A stretch of 28,387 nt of DNA, taken from NCBI GenBank assembly GCA_049724395.1, contig JAUGWO010000318.1, positions 1 to 28,387 of the forward strand, read 5' to 3'. This DNA comes from Spongospora subterranea f. sp. subterranea (Eukaryota > Endomyxa: Phytomyxea > Phytomyxea > Plasmodiophorida). The notes beneath the pieces are model-generated. The model was not told where the DNA came from. It made no database searches and was given only the letters and a program-made list of their open reading frames with translations. The position numbers and the translations under genes are program-made. Of this stretch, positions 7,464 through 17,840 are shown piece by piece. How positions within the stretch are numbered: position 1 is the first letter of the stretch; the number at the start of each line of letters is the position of its first letter.

Positions 7464-10400
7464 ATGGGAGGGGATATTGCCATGGCTGATTCGATCGATG
7501 AAGGCCTTTATAGCAGACAGATCTACGTTCTGGGTCATGATGCGATGTACGCGATGCAATCGGCCACAATCTTGATTAATGGTTTAGCTGGAGTATGCCC
7601 ATTCTGTTGAACTAAGTCTAACCGACTAACGGTCTGTTCACTGGTTCGACGTAACCTCTGATCTTTTTAGGTTGGTGTTGAAATCGCCAAGAATGTAATA
7701 CTGGCTGGGGTCAAATCAGTTATTCTCGTTGACGACACTATCGTTTCAGAATACGATCTCGCCGCTGGGGTATGTTTTTTTGTTATTGATCACAGGTGTA
7801 AGCCTAGCTCACCATAAACATTAGTACTATTTCTCAGAATCTGATATCGGAACGAGGTCTAGGGTTGATGCCGCCTTTCCGCATTTGGCATCCCTAAACC
7901 GTTATGTGCATGTTATTTCCCAAAAAGGTAAAGAGTTTTGGGGCATTCTTGTCCGATGACGTTGGTCAAGTTTCTGCGTCAGGTCCAATTACGTTAGAAA
8001 CGCTGGCGAGTAAATTCGTGACGGTTTTGGTTTGGGCAGTTGACCATCCAATTGAATCCGAAACAGTTATGGCTAATGAAATCGCATTCAATGCGGGAAT
8101 TAAATTTGTGCAAGCTGACGTGTTTGGTGTTTGCGGGATGGTAAATGTATCGATGGCATTCATAAGTTTTGGCTCATGGGTTCCACTTTAGGTGTTTGTA
8201 GATAACGGTGATTCCTTCGATGTACGTGATACCAATGGAGAGCCACCTCTTGAAGGCCTGATTTCGCATATTTCCAACGAACCCGAAGCGGTAGTGACAT
8301 TATTTGACGAGACCCGACATGGTCTATCAAATGGTCTGCATTTCTCATTTTCATGCTATGGCTTATACAGCATTCATTTCTGTCTTTGCTTCCATAGGCG
8401 ACCAGGTCGTATTTAGTGATATAGAGGGAATGACGGAACTCAATAATGTCCCTTGTAAAGTGGCTGTCTTGGGACCATACAGTTTTCGAATTGATCACGA
8501 CACAACTAATTATCACCTCTATAAGAACGCCGGAACATTTCGACAATTAAAACCCTTGTTCAACATGAATTTTCGCCGGCTTCGTGATTGTCTGGAGCAG
8601 CCCACAATTGCGAACTGATGGATTTTGGAAAGGAACAAGCGGCGTCTACAGGCACATACGCTTTGGTGTGTCTGCGGTGATTGTTCTTACAATGCAATTA
8701 GGTCCATTTATTACACCGAGCGTTGTCGAGCATTTCGCGTTGCGAAATGTCGTGGCCCAAGGTATCAAACCTGGGAAGACGCTGATGCTATTGCGCAATC
8801 AGTGGTCCAACTATTGGTAGTAGTTTTTGACTTTAGAAGATACAATAGTCACGAGCATTCCTCAGCTGATCTGTCTTCGTGCAGGATCTGTACGTGCAAT
8901 CCATCGTCGTAGACACGAATATGATCCGCAACATGGCCCGCTGTGCTGAGCACGCGTTATCTCCAATATGTGCCACCATAGGTGGAGTAGCAGCCCAAGA
9001 GGTGCGAAATGCCTATCTGTAAGCTTTGAGTCCAAAACATTGTCGATTTTCATAACTAGGTTATCAAAGCCTGCACTGGCAAGTTCACCCCGTTGTATCA
9101 GCATCTATACTTTGATTGCATAGAAGTTCTACCAAACGTACGTACTTTGATGACCAGTTGATTTTACGTCGGTTATCGTCAATTTGCGAACAGAGCATAT
9201 CTCACGATTTTCGGACGATTTTGAAGAAATGGAAGACTCTCGTTCATCACGCTATCTGTAGCCAAATTGCAATCGTCGGTCGACAGGTCCAAGAGCAACT
9301 AGCTTGTTCGACCACTTTCTTAATCGGCGCCGGTGCGATCGGGTGTGAAATTTTGAAAGAATTGGGCGATGATGGGGGTTGCAACCGAGTCAGGCGCGAA
9401 GGTCTATTCCGGTGTTAATAACCATTTGTACTCTTTCAAACAATCTCAACAGGTTTTTATCACTGATATGGATACTATTGAGAGATCAAACCTCAATCGC
9501 CAGTTCCTCTTTCCGAAACACAGATGTCGGACTGCTGAAGTCAGAGGCTGCTGCTGCTGCAGTGAAAGAACATGAACCCACAGGTTAGGAACTAAGATTT
9601 TGTCTCAATTCTAGTCAGATATTTGATACCATGTGACTGAGTTGTTCACTGCGGTTGGGATTTGCAATACTGTCATTATTGAACCAGGGCTGTTTTAGGT
9701 GAATATAGTGCCTCATAGCAATCGCTTGGGGCCTGATACCGAGGGCAAATTTACAATGATGATTTTTGGGAATCGTTAAGTGTTGTATGCACAGCATTGG
9801 ACAATGTCGATGCTCGCCTATATGCGGATCAACGATGCGTCTACTATAACGTATTCAGTTTGTTGATCGTCGAAGCTGTTCTGCTGATGTATTGTGTTAG
9901 AAACCGTTGATGGAGAGTGGCACAATGGGAGCCAAAGGAAATACGCAGATTGTCGTACCCCATCAGACTGAATCGTATGGGGCCACCCGTGATCCTCCCG
10001 AAAAGTCAATTCCACTCTGTACACTCAAGAATTTTCCTAGGTCCAAATATTGCTTGAACCCGATATGTATTTTGTGTATATTGACCGAAATCGTTAGCCA
10101 AATCGAGCACACGATCCAGTGGTCTCGCGATATTTTTGAAGGATGGTTCAAGGTCATTAAATCCGCTATCTCCGTCTTTTTACGATTGATCATCGTGTCA
10201 GGCCGCCGCGGAGACTGTAAACCGAGTACCTTTCTGATCCCGACTTTTTAACGATCGCTCCGAAAAGACAACCCAAACGCGGTTCTCGGTACATGCTTTG
10301 ATTTGTCGTACCTGGTTAACGAATTTTGATTGTTTTTTTTAGAAACGCTGCGTGTATTCTGGAATCATTCTTGTGCTCACGGCGTCCGCTATCGTTTCGA

Positions 10401-11836
10401 GGATTGCATTGCTTGGGCGCGTTTACAGTTTGAGGTGGAGTTCAGCATTAATATCAAGCAACTGTTGGTCCACTTTCCCTCCTGACTCAATGACATCGAG
10501 TGGGACTCCTTTTTGGTATGTGCGTCCTTCGGTAGTCAACAGTTGTAACCTTTACGAGCTTTCTCGTCCAGGTCGGGCCCGAAGCGGGCCCCCACGCCAC
10601 TGGTGTTCGACAGCAAGGTGATTTGTTTTCATGTGTAGCATTTCTTGTTGTTTATTGGTTCGCAGGACCCAACTCACATGACGTTTATTACTTCTGCCGC
10701 TAGCTTACGTGCATTCAATTTTGGATTGAACGGCCATAGCAACTCCATCACTCTGCGGTATGTTTGCCTCCGTCTTCTTCGTTGGCTGTAGCAGACTGAG
10801 ATTTACATTAGAATACGTCTGAAAAATGTTCACCGTTCCAAGAGTTCGTTCCCAGGGAAAACGTTCGAATTGCCGCATCCGACGAGGAAATGAAGAGCGA
10901 TGGATTCGGAAACAAATGGAATAACAAGCGATGTTGAAGTTGACCGCATCATTTCAACAGTTGCCTCATCCATCCAAACTTGCCGGTTACAAAATTAGTC
11001 CTCGGTTTGTAACTTGGTTCTATTGAACATGAATGCTGATATCCAGGGTATCGGTTGACCGCTGTAGAATTTGAGAAAGGACTGCGACGAGAATTTTCAT
11101 GTGGCATTCATCACGGCGTGCTCTAACTTACGAGCCCGAAATTATCGCATTGCCGAAGCCACTGCGCACGACACAAAGCGAATTGCAGGCAAAATCATTC
11201 CAGCAATCGCAACTACCACCGTCGTTAGTTGCAGGGCTCATCTGTGTTGAAATGTATAAGCTTGTACAGGTTTCTTAGCAAAGGCAGCCTTTGCGACTTG
11301 CATGAATGCTAACTAGTGCCGTCTTGCAGAAAATGGGGATAGAGCAGTATCGAAATTGCTTCGTAAATTTAGCATTACCGTTGTTCTCAATCGCCGAGCC
11401 GGTGCCTCCAACTAATTAATGAGGCCTGCTTCGGAGAAAATGGATCTCAGGTTCTTGAAGTGGACGCAGTGGGATCGGATCGACGTTTCTTTGGGTAATC
11501 TGGTTTTGGCTAATTTGATTCGGCCGTTTGTCTTCTGATGTTTCATGCAGGAAATTGTCGTCTATATGAACTCATTGCCCATTTGAAGGAAAAATATAGC
11601 TTAGATATTGGAAATGTTGTCATTGCGGTCCGTCATTGTTATTTGCTTTTTTCTCGCCAGCGCACGTCCGGGAGACGCGCCTTCACTTACGGCTCACTGA
11701 TCCTGATTTTGACTGTTGGCAAATACGCTCATTCCGTCCACACAGAAAGTACATTGTGTTAGAAGCATGCTTGACAAATTCAGTTGGCGATGATGTTGAT
11801 TTTCCATATCTACGTGTTAATTTGCATTCAAAATAA
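7464..11836 (+). pseudogene. UBA1: Ubiquitin-activating enzyme E1, about 21 exons, multiply frameshifted
   Basis: E1 uses ATP to adenylate ubiquitin and carries it as a thioester. Family landmarks appear in order: [14 protein letters not shown] and VGVEIAKNVILAG (first adenylation half); [54 protein letters not shown] and ITDMDTIERSNLNRQF (ATP-binding half); [29 protein letters not shown] with the active-site Cys codon at 10018-10020; [10 protein letters not shown]; and a C-terminal ubiquitin-fold end, VGDDVDFPYLRVNLHSK, then TAA. Likely exons: 7464-7592, 7671-7769, 7825-7927, 7983-8140, 8192-8333, 8398-8816, 8885-9001, 9060-9137, 9194-9401, 9453-9583, 9699-9850, 9901-10040, 10098-10152, 10202-10288, 10343-10515, 10572-10617, 10666-10757, about 10792-11004, 11068-11269, 11330-11494, 11551-11836. 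The first five are clean. From about 8590 on there are a dozen or more frame changes, and those I can place are one or two surplus bases. It is a pseudogene, a badly assembled gene, or something stranger. Confidence 0.85.
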
Positions 11837-13258
11837 ACATTCTTCTGTTCGCGTCCAGCTGGCGTTGAAACAAGTATTTGCTGCCGGGCAAGTACTTTTG
11901 CTTGATCTTGAGAATTTGATAATCAGTCCCAGCGCCCTGCCTATTCGAACGGAATATCTGCCAAACCGTTACAATGAAGTTTTCTCCCATTGCTGATCCC
12001 TGTACTGGAGGCGGTTTGACATTAATGCCGTTCATACGTAATATTCCTCAACCAAAAACTGGGATGGATTCCTAACCTAAACGCTATGCAGGACATTTGT
12101 ATCAAAAATCTCATTATGTCGGATCGTCGAATTTCATCGCATACACTGGTCACGAGATGCTGCGTAACTCGGCGAACGCAGTTGTACATTTTGCGAAACA
12201 GTTAGTGTTCAAAAACTCGCTAGTAAAACGTCTGCGGTTCCGTGATTTGAAGTTCTGCGCAATTGCAGTACACAGTGTCCCGAAACTTGGCTGTTTGAAG
12301 TTTTGTTGTTGCAGGTTTAACAAAACCCGTTTGTTCAGTGTGACCGTCAATGTTTTTTTCACTTCAGCGAGGTTACTTCTAATTTCTGGAAACGTTTGAA
12401 CCATGCGCGTTTATGATCTACCGCTTCGCATTCAGGGATAATGTGCGCGCGACATTTTGGTGGAATCCAAGCGAAACAATTGGAAAGTTCTAACAAAGTT
12501 GTTATCCGCCCATTGTAAACGTTTTTACTGTGCGCGTATCGTGAACGTAAGCGCGATGCTGAAACAGTGTTGCGCCAGCGCACTATACTCAAACAATGCA
12601 GTTTCACTTTATACCGCATGGATGCAAATTTGTTCACATCCATGCGGTAAAAGTGAGGGTGCCAGTACGGAATGCAGCTTATCTCAGCAGTCCACGCCTG
12701 ATTTTCGAAAGGAACAAGTAATTTACATGCATCCAAAAGGTGTCAAGTAGCGTTGTTTCCACGATGGCGTATCCGCTGTAAGATCGCCTTGCGTCACCTA
12801 TTCTTTGTATCAACAATATAGGTATGGTCCTGCCATGTTAGACAGATTATTTTGGTTCAGTTTGGGGTCAGCACTGCAGTTATGGATCATCCTACCAATC
12901 TGCTGAATTTCCAGAGAACTGAGACCTACACAGATTATGGATGATTTTTTTTTCAAACTTCACATAATAAAGAGACAGTTGCTAGTTATCCATATCACTC
13001 AGCTATGCCTAGAAGATGAGCATTTATTGCCCAGGTAAACAATTTTCTTATCGCTGAATCGCAATGTGCTGTACCACAATGAGCATGCACATCCAGACAT
13101 CTTAATTGAATTGACAAGCGCATGTATTTATTGCATCATCAACAATTACCCCAGCTTCCAAGGCAACACCGTTTGAACAAACCGGAGTTAGAGCGGGAAG
13201 TGCGCTGTTCTGATTTCATGTCAGTCTAATATCCGCCCTGTGGGATTATTGTTCGGGT
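11837..13258. other. Intergenic stretch between E1 and POLE2, no recognised gene
   Basis: Open frames here are short and overlapping; the longest, on the minus strand at 12359-12736, has 125 codons and no motif I recognise. The only clear structure is the hairpin at 12605-12655. AATAAA occurs at the E1 stop codon itself (11832-11837). The POLE2 promoter should lie in the last few hundred bases, but no element stands out. Confidence 0.5.
12605..12655. repeat. Hairpin with a 20-bp near-perfect stem and 12-nt loop
   Basis: CACTTTATACCGCATGGATG (12605-12624) pairs with CATCCATGCGGTAAAAGTG (12637-12655); the only flaw is one unpaired base near the open end. It lies in non-coding sequence, so it is not an accident of codon use. 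It could be a small structured RNA, a foldback remnant or a chromatin feature. Confidence 0.65.
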
Positions 13259-15032
13259 ATGGCAAACGCTTTGGTTCGGGGTTTTCGTAGAGCAGGGCTG
13301 TATTTAGAACTTGATGCCGCTAATGCCCTGCAAGGTGACTTCTGCAGCTACTCTTTGCTGCCTGAATAATCAGACCATTGATCTTGGCATTGTGGTTTCA
13401 GAATTTTCTGACCGGAATGAAGAATCACTTGAGGGACTAATCGAAGACATTATCTCAAAGCTTCACAACGTCATTCGACCTGAACCTCATAACATCATCT
13501 CGTTGGCATCGATCAAACCCCTTCTAGACTGCTTCTTAAACGTTGAAGCGAATACCGATATTTCAGAGCTTGTGATGCCAAGGTCAAAGCAGTTCACATT
13601 TTCAGTGAACCATAAATCCGAACACATTGAGTTTGATCCCAACTGCTGTACTCTTCGGAAAGTTTCCAGCGCCGATGTTGCTGTCCATGGGCATGTTTCT
13701 TCGAAATGGGAACGCCTCTTTCTCCGCTATCAACTATTCAAATGGAGATTGTCGAATGCTCTCCCTGCTTCTTTGTCTCTGGATTCTCTTGCTCCTGACC
13801 ACAAAGATTATCGAATTGAACTTACTAACATAGAAAGGTATCAAAGGTCCTTGTCAGATATTTTTTGAATAGCCGATTTTTTTAGTTTGGGAAGCTCTGG
13901 CGGATCGTCGTCAGTATTCGGATTGCTTACAGAACTGGAAGAAGGCAGATTTTTTATCGAAGAGCCAGACGCGTTTGTAGAAATCTGTCTAAAGGATTGC
14001 GTATTTTCTGACGGAATATTTACCGAAAATTGTTTTGTCATTGCCAATGGAGAACTCAAAGGTGATATTTTTCATGTAAATTGTCTGGGATTTCCTGTAC
14101 CAGAAAGGCGTGACAAGACACTGGCGCTAATTGAAGACCATCACAGAAGAAATTCAGATGTGACAAAGCCACTGAACGTTGATAATATCCCCGACAGGAA
14201 TTGCTCGATTCCCGTGTTTTCAGATGTATTTTTAAATTTACAACATGTTTGTGCCCATCTTCGTCAAAGTTTCAAAAAGCTTGACGAAAACCCTCCGGAT
14301 ATCATCGTTCTTTGTGGCAATTTCACTTCCTGTGCTCCAAGTGATATCTATATTTACAGCGATTTATTTGACGTTCTTTCTGATATCATCTGTTCATGCG
14401 ACGGACTCATGAGGAATACTACATTTGTATTCGTTCCTGGCCCAACAGATACATATATCGGCAGATCTCTTCCTCATCCAGGACTGCCTGATGTTTCAAC
14501 TCGTAGTCTACAGAGCAAGTTAATCAAATTTGTACTCGCTACGAATCCCTGCCGTATTCGATGTAACGATGATGAAATTGTTATATTCAGGAATGATTCT
14601 TTTGATCTTGTATGTGATCAGAATCCGATTTTGTTTGCCAAAACAACTGAATATTAGTAGATGATGGAAAATCGCATTCGAGAGCCGAACTTGGAGTCGA
14701 GGAAACCAGCACATGATCATCTGGTCAAGACTCTGCTGGACCAAGGGCATCTTTGTCCTCTTCCTTTGTCCGTCCAACCAGTATTTTGGAATCTGGACCG
14801 TGAATTGCAGTTACTTCCACTTCCAACTGCACTTGTATTGGCTGATCGCACAGAACCATTTTACTCAGATTATTTGGGTTGCTCAGTGATGAACCCGGTA
14901 AACGGATTTCACTGTCAAATTTCAAGAGACTGATTTTATAACGAATAGGGGTCATTTGGACTGTCATACAAATCAATCACTTACTTTCTTTCAAGCAAAA
15001 CATCTGAGTTTAACGTGGAGAATTGCATATAA
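13259..15032 (+). CDS. POLE2: DNA polymerase epsilon subunit 2 (subunit B), intact, 5 exons
   Basis: This non-catalytic B subunit of the leading-strand polymerase binds the Pol2 C-terminus and helps tether it to the CMG helicase in the nucleus. Exons 13259-13334, 13402-13837, 13886-14609, 14661-14897 and 14949-15032 join in frame to 518 residues (human about 527). Introns are 67, 48, 51 and 51 bp, all GT-AG. Key blocks: N-terminal helical region (MANALVRGFRRAGLYLELD); OB-fold part (SVFGLLTELEEGRFFIEEP, FTENCFVIANGELKGDIFHV); calcineurin-like phosphatase fold, inactive in this family (IIVLCGNFTS, FVFVPGPTDTYIGRSLPHPG, LATNPCRIRC, HLVKTLLDQGHLCPLPL, LVLADRTEPF); last exon starting GSF after NP, as in the human NPGSF. 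Joining NP|GSF supports the last intron. The start at 13259 gives the expected N-terminal length. No broken residues seen. Confidence 0.92.
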
Positions 15033-15596
15033 ACTGGTTGATTAGCTTATGTTGCTTCGTTTTGCACTGTCGTTTCCAGCTTGATCGAGGGAAAGTGGCG
15101 CCAAACTAACTATTCTGCAATACAGATGTTTGGAGTATACAACTGCACAAACAAAATGGAACTGTAGGAAGAGTTTAGCACATGCTGCAACGTCATGGAC
15201 AGTTTGTAGCCAGCTGCAATCCCACGCAGCCGAACTCCGAACTGGACATCAAAGGGTGCCTCAGGGAGCACACCCTCGATCCCACTACACTATTGTCCAC
15301 AATATTTGTACCGGCCTTGGATTCAGTAAGTGACATTTTGTTAACTCCTGATCGTATTCAACCAAAGGGCCCTAATTACGGCTAAACTCCCATTATCGAT
15401 TGACGTCATCCATCACATAGTCGCTGGCAGTTCAACTAAACAACGAGTCCCCTGATTTTAGTGTGTACAGTGGCGATCACCTTAAACCGACAATAATTCC
15501 GTGACTGTGCACCACCTTGACAATGTCTAGTTGTCAGGTTTCACTGAAAATCGCCAAACTTGATCATGGCTCAGTAGGTCTTGGCAAGACGAACAG
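15033..15596. other. Coding-like but unassigned stretch downstream of POLE2
   Basis: A frame at 15182-15332 reads like protein (QRHGQFVASCNPTQPNSELD, then HTLDPTTLLSTIFVPALDS) and ends at a consensus 5' splice site, CA|GTAAGT, near 15332. A further open piece, LNNESPDFSVYSGDHLKP, follows after a possible AG near 15420. I cannot assign a family or find a start, and an element with inverted ends begins at 15597, so this may be the stump of an interrupted gene. It could equally be chance. Confidence 0.3.
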
Positions 15597-16677
15597 TCTC
15601 CGGGGTGGTGCAAGAAGGTCATATATTGAAATTCCGTGTATCCAAGGAAATCGAGTTTGAAGGTTTACAATATGGATAGGAGCGTTGGTTTCATTGACAA
15701 GTCCTGAGGCGGCTGTTGATATCTTACCTCGACCAGTACCCGATAGGTGCGACCATCTGTTTTCATCGCTAGAAAAAACTGAGATTGGGCAAGTTTCCGC
15801 ACGCTTTAGCGGTTATTTTCAAGAAGTCAAGAACAAACAGTGTGGATCCATTTATGAAGCAAGGACAAATTCAACTCTTCCCTCTGTTGTTAAAGATTTT
15901 GATAACTCGTGCGGTTGGCCGTCCCACTAAATTTGTCATGGAAATCGAAGACCCGATGGATGAACTTCGCGATCGAGAACTTATTCAACATAAAAAACAT
16001 GCAAACTGGACCGTTTATTAAGAGAATTAAATTGCGATATTTCGTCGGTTCTCTGTTTTCTTTTTTTTTACAGCTATTGCTGCTGTCAGTTTCGCATTGA
16101 CAGCAATAGGGTCTATGTTTTGGTCGCAAGCCAATTTGGTGCAATTGCATGGCGCCATATCATCAAGACGCCAACCTTCGCGTTGGTTGCGCTTCCAAGT
16201 CATTGCGAGGGTAATCGTTTGGGAAGTGCAGCATGTTCGTAATGTGGATCAGGAACAGGCGGTGTGGCGACCATACGGGGTAAAATCGCTGCATCACCAT
16301 TCGCAAACGGTGGCGACCTGGAGACGTCGAAGTACGATCCTGACTGCACAGCGTGAGCAATAAATGGGTTGTCGAACGAGGAGCCCTGCATATCTAAACA
16401 CGAAATGGCACGAAATGGCAAACTAATCGCTGTACTGTCTGAACCCTGGCCTCCACCATGAAGCTATTTTTAGAAATTGCCGTCGAAACAAATGCGTGGG
16501 CACAATGGACTTTGATTGGGGCGACGCGGCCTTTTATTTCAAAAACAAAAATTGGCCTCCAAATAGGTACTACATTTTTTGAATATTTTCTTGTTCCTTT
16601 GAAAAAATCCGGGCCGACCATATATAGGTCTTAGTTACGCACTTTTTTCAATATATGACCTTGCACCACCCCGGAGA
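15597..16677. mobile_element. 1.08-kb element bounded by about 34-bp terminal inverted repeats, family unknown
   Basis: The left end reads TCTCCGGGGTGGTGCAAG from 15597 and continues AAGGTCATATATTGAAA to about 15631. The right end is its complement, from about 16646 (TTTCAATATATGACC) to 16677 (CTTGCACCACCCCGGAGA). The only difference is a 3-bp AAG present on the left alone. Direct target duplications are not evident. The interior holds short open frames (15685-15930 and 15785-16021 on +, 16163-16421 on -) with no DDE motif I can see. A pyrimidine tract ending in ACAG (about 16058-16073) precedes a hairpin. It is most likely a non-autonomous DNA transposon, but no superfamily can be named from the termini. 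Confidence 0.6.
16074..16109. repeat. Small hairpin inside the 1.08-kb element
   Basis: CTATTGCTGCTGTCA (16074-16088) faces TGACAGCAATAG (16098-16109). The stem is 12 bp with an extra CTG triplet on the left arm and a 9-nt loop. It directly follows a T-rich tract ending in ACAG. Confidence 0.5.
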
Positions 16678-16697
16678 TTCACTGGCCGCACTTTTTC

Positions 16698-16819
16698 AAG
16701 CCAGTGAATTCAATATCTTGGTATGAGCAGTGAATTCACTGGCTTGACGCATTTATCTGAGCCAGTGAATCAAGCCAGTGAATTCACTGCTCATACCAAG
16801 ATATTGAAATCACTGGCTT
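16698..16819. repeat. 50-bp inverted repeat with nested palindromes
   Basis: The arms 16698-16747 and 16770-16819 are complementary over 50 bp with a single mismatch and a 22-nt spacer. Each arm contains the perfect palindrome CCAGTGAATTCACTGG, and the spacer contains a further CCAGTGAA. Looser pairing extends outward (CTGGCC near 16683 with GGCCAG near 16828). It begins 20 bp after the right terminus of the 1.08-kb element. No gene overlaps it. Confidence 0.85.
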
Positions 16820-16956
16820 ACTTCGCTGGCCAGATTAACCTATCGGATCAATCGGGACCTTCGCAAGCTCAAGAAGAGAATTTGAGGATTTGCGTTGGAG
16901 AAATCATTTCATTTATTCCTTCAGCATCACAAGCAGGCCGTTAGTGACATTAGAAC

Positions 16957-17028
16957 GTCGTTGAACGTACACAGTTTATGGTATGGTTACCGGTCGTTGA
17001 ACGTACACAGTTTATGGTATGGTTACCG
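16957..17028. repeat. Exact tandem duplication of a 36-bp unit
   Basis: Two identical units, 16957-16992 and 16993-17028, each starting GTCGTTGAACGTACACAG, followed by a partial third start (GTCGTCGAC). Identity of the copies implies a recent duplication. Confidence 0.85.
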
Positions 17029-17412
17029 GTCGTCGACAAACAATACTTTGATTTGCCGAAAATTCATCGTATCTGGACCCTTTAGGTCAATTGGTTTATT
17101 TGGTGCTGTTGGTTGGAGCTGAATCCACACGACCCGCTCGACCTTTGTTCAACAGGTCGAGCGGTTCCCGGGTCGAGCGGTTTGTGTGGATTCTGCTCAC
17201 CGCAATAATGGCAAAGGAGCTTGGGCCATGGCAATTCTACATGGTTGGTCTCATGCGACAAACAATAATCTAATTTGCCGACAAATTTATCATATCTGGA
17301 TCCTCTCTGTCGATTAATTTATTGTTTCTTGTAGGCGACGAGCCGCGAGTGGTGCCGGTTGGTTGGAGCTGATTCAACACGAACCGCTCGACTTTGGTTC
17401 AACAGGTCGTCA
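17000..17412. repeat. Diverged direct repeats derived from the tail of the ubiquitin-protease-like gene
   Basis: Copy A (about 17000-17160) and copy B (about 17235-17412) share CGACAAACAATA, ATTTGCCGA, ATCTGGA.CCT, GGTTGGAGCTGA and TTCAACAGGTCG in the same order. Copy B contains the 3' end of the minus-strand gene at 17319-17642. Copy A is a shorter version lacking about 30 bp around the stop codon. Read on the minus strand, copy A still gives GRAGRVDSAPTN, matching SRAVRVESAPTN of the gene. Confidence 0.7.
17121..17193. repeat. Foldback within copy A of the direct repeat
   Basis: GAATCCACACGACCCGCTCG (from 17121) pairs with the complement of 17170-17193 over 23 bp with two mismatches. An additional GGTCGAGCGG sits between the arms at 17156-17165. 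It is probably produced by an inverted duplication of the gene-tail repeat. Confidence 0.6.
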
Positions 17413-17642
17413 AACACGTAATACCCCGGCAAGGCCACATTTTCCCTCAAAACATGTGCGAAAAAGTGGTTGCCTGTGGCTCTAGTGGCAGAAATTCGGC
17501 CAATCAATCTCCAATTGCCGTTGTCTAGAATTGTCATAATCTCAGGGAATTCCACTATCGTTGACTCCATGTGTTCCTGCAAGCCAATAAACATCAATTT
17601 GCTGGGTACTCTAATCACCGTTTGATATTGAGGAATTAAGAC
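17319..17642 (-). CDS. Terminal exon of a ubiquitin-specific-protease-like protein (copy 2, partial)
   Basis: The exon starts after a TTTGTAG splice acceptor at 17643-17649 (minus strand) and ends in TAA at 17321-17319, giving 107 residues. It reads VLIPQYQTVIRVPSKLMFI, then NGNWRLIGRISATRATGNHF, then FAHVLRENVALPGYYVFDDL, then NQSRAVRVES. It is homologous to the exon at 20-298 along its whole length and starts at the same alignment position. GNHFFAHV...GYYVFDD fits a C19-type His box. The upstream exon should lie beyond a possible 5' splice site near 17690, but the next recognisable sequence upstream is the tail of a mariner transposase (17841 on), so the gene is likely cut by that insertion. 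The stop region is duplicated in the repeats at 17000-17412. Confidence 0.5.
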   Translation of the reverse strand, partial: VLIPQYQTVIRVPSKLMFIGLQEHMESTIVEFPEIMTILDNGNWRLIGRISATRATGNHFFAHVLRENVALPGYYVFDDLLNQSRAVRVESAPTNRHHSRLVAYKKQ

Positions 17643-17840
17643 CTACAAATTAAGCACAAGTAAATATAGTTTTAATATATTAAGGAGGTACGAAATAACA
17701 GTTTTACATTGGAGCATTGGTCAGTTCACTCCTTTGTGCAAAAAAGCATGACAACGATATCAGGGAATACTGAACTTCCTTTGTTGATATCTGTACAAGT
17801 ATAGGACTATGAGCATGGCGGATAACGGAACATGGTGATT

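Noticed and set aside
7148-7483. 111-codon minus-strand open frame upstream of and overlapping the E1 start
   Set aside because: It overlaps the first E1 exon, has no recognisable motif, and lies where the promoter should be.
12359-12736. 125-codon minus-strand frame between E1 and POLE2
   Set aside because: It spans the hairpin at 12605-12655, has no recognisable domain and no supporting splice structure.
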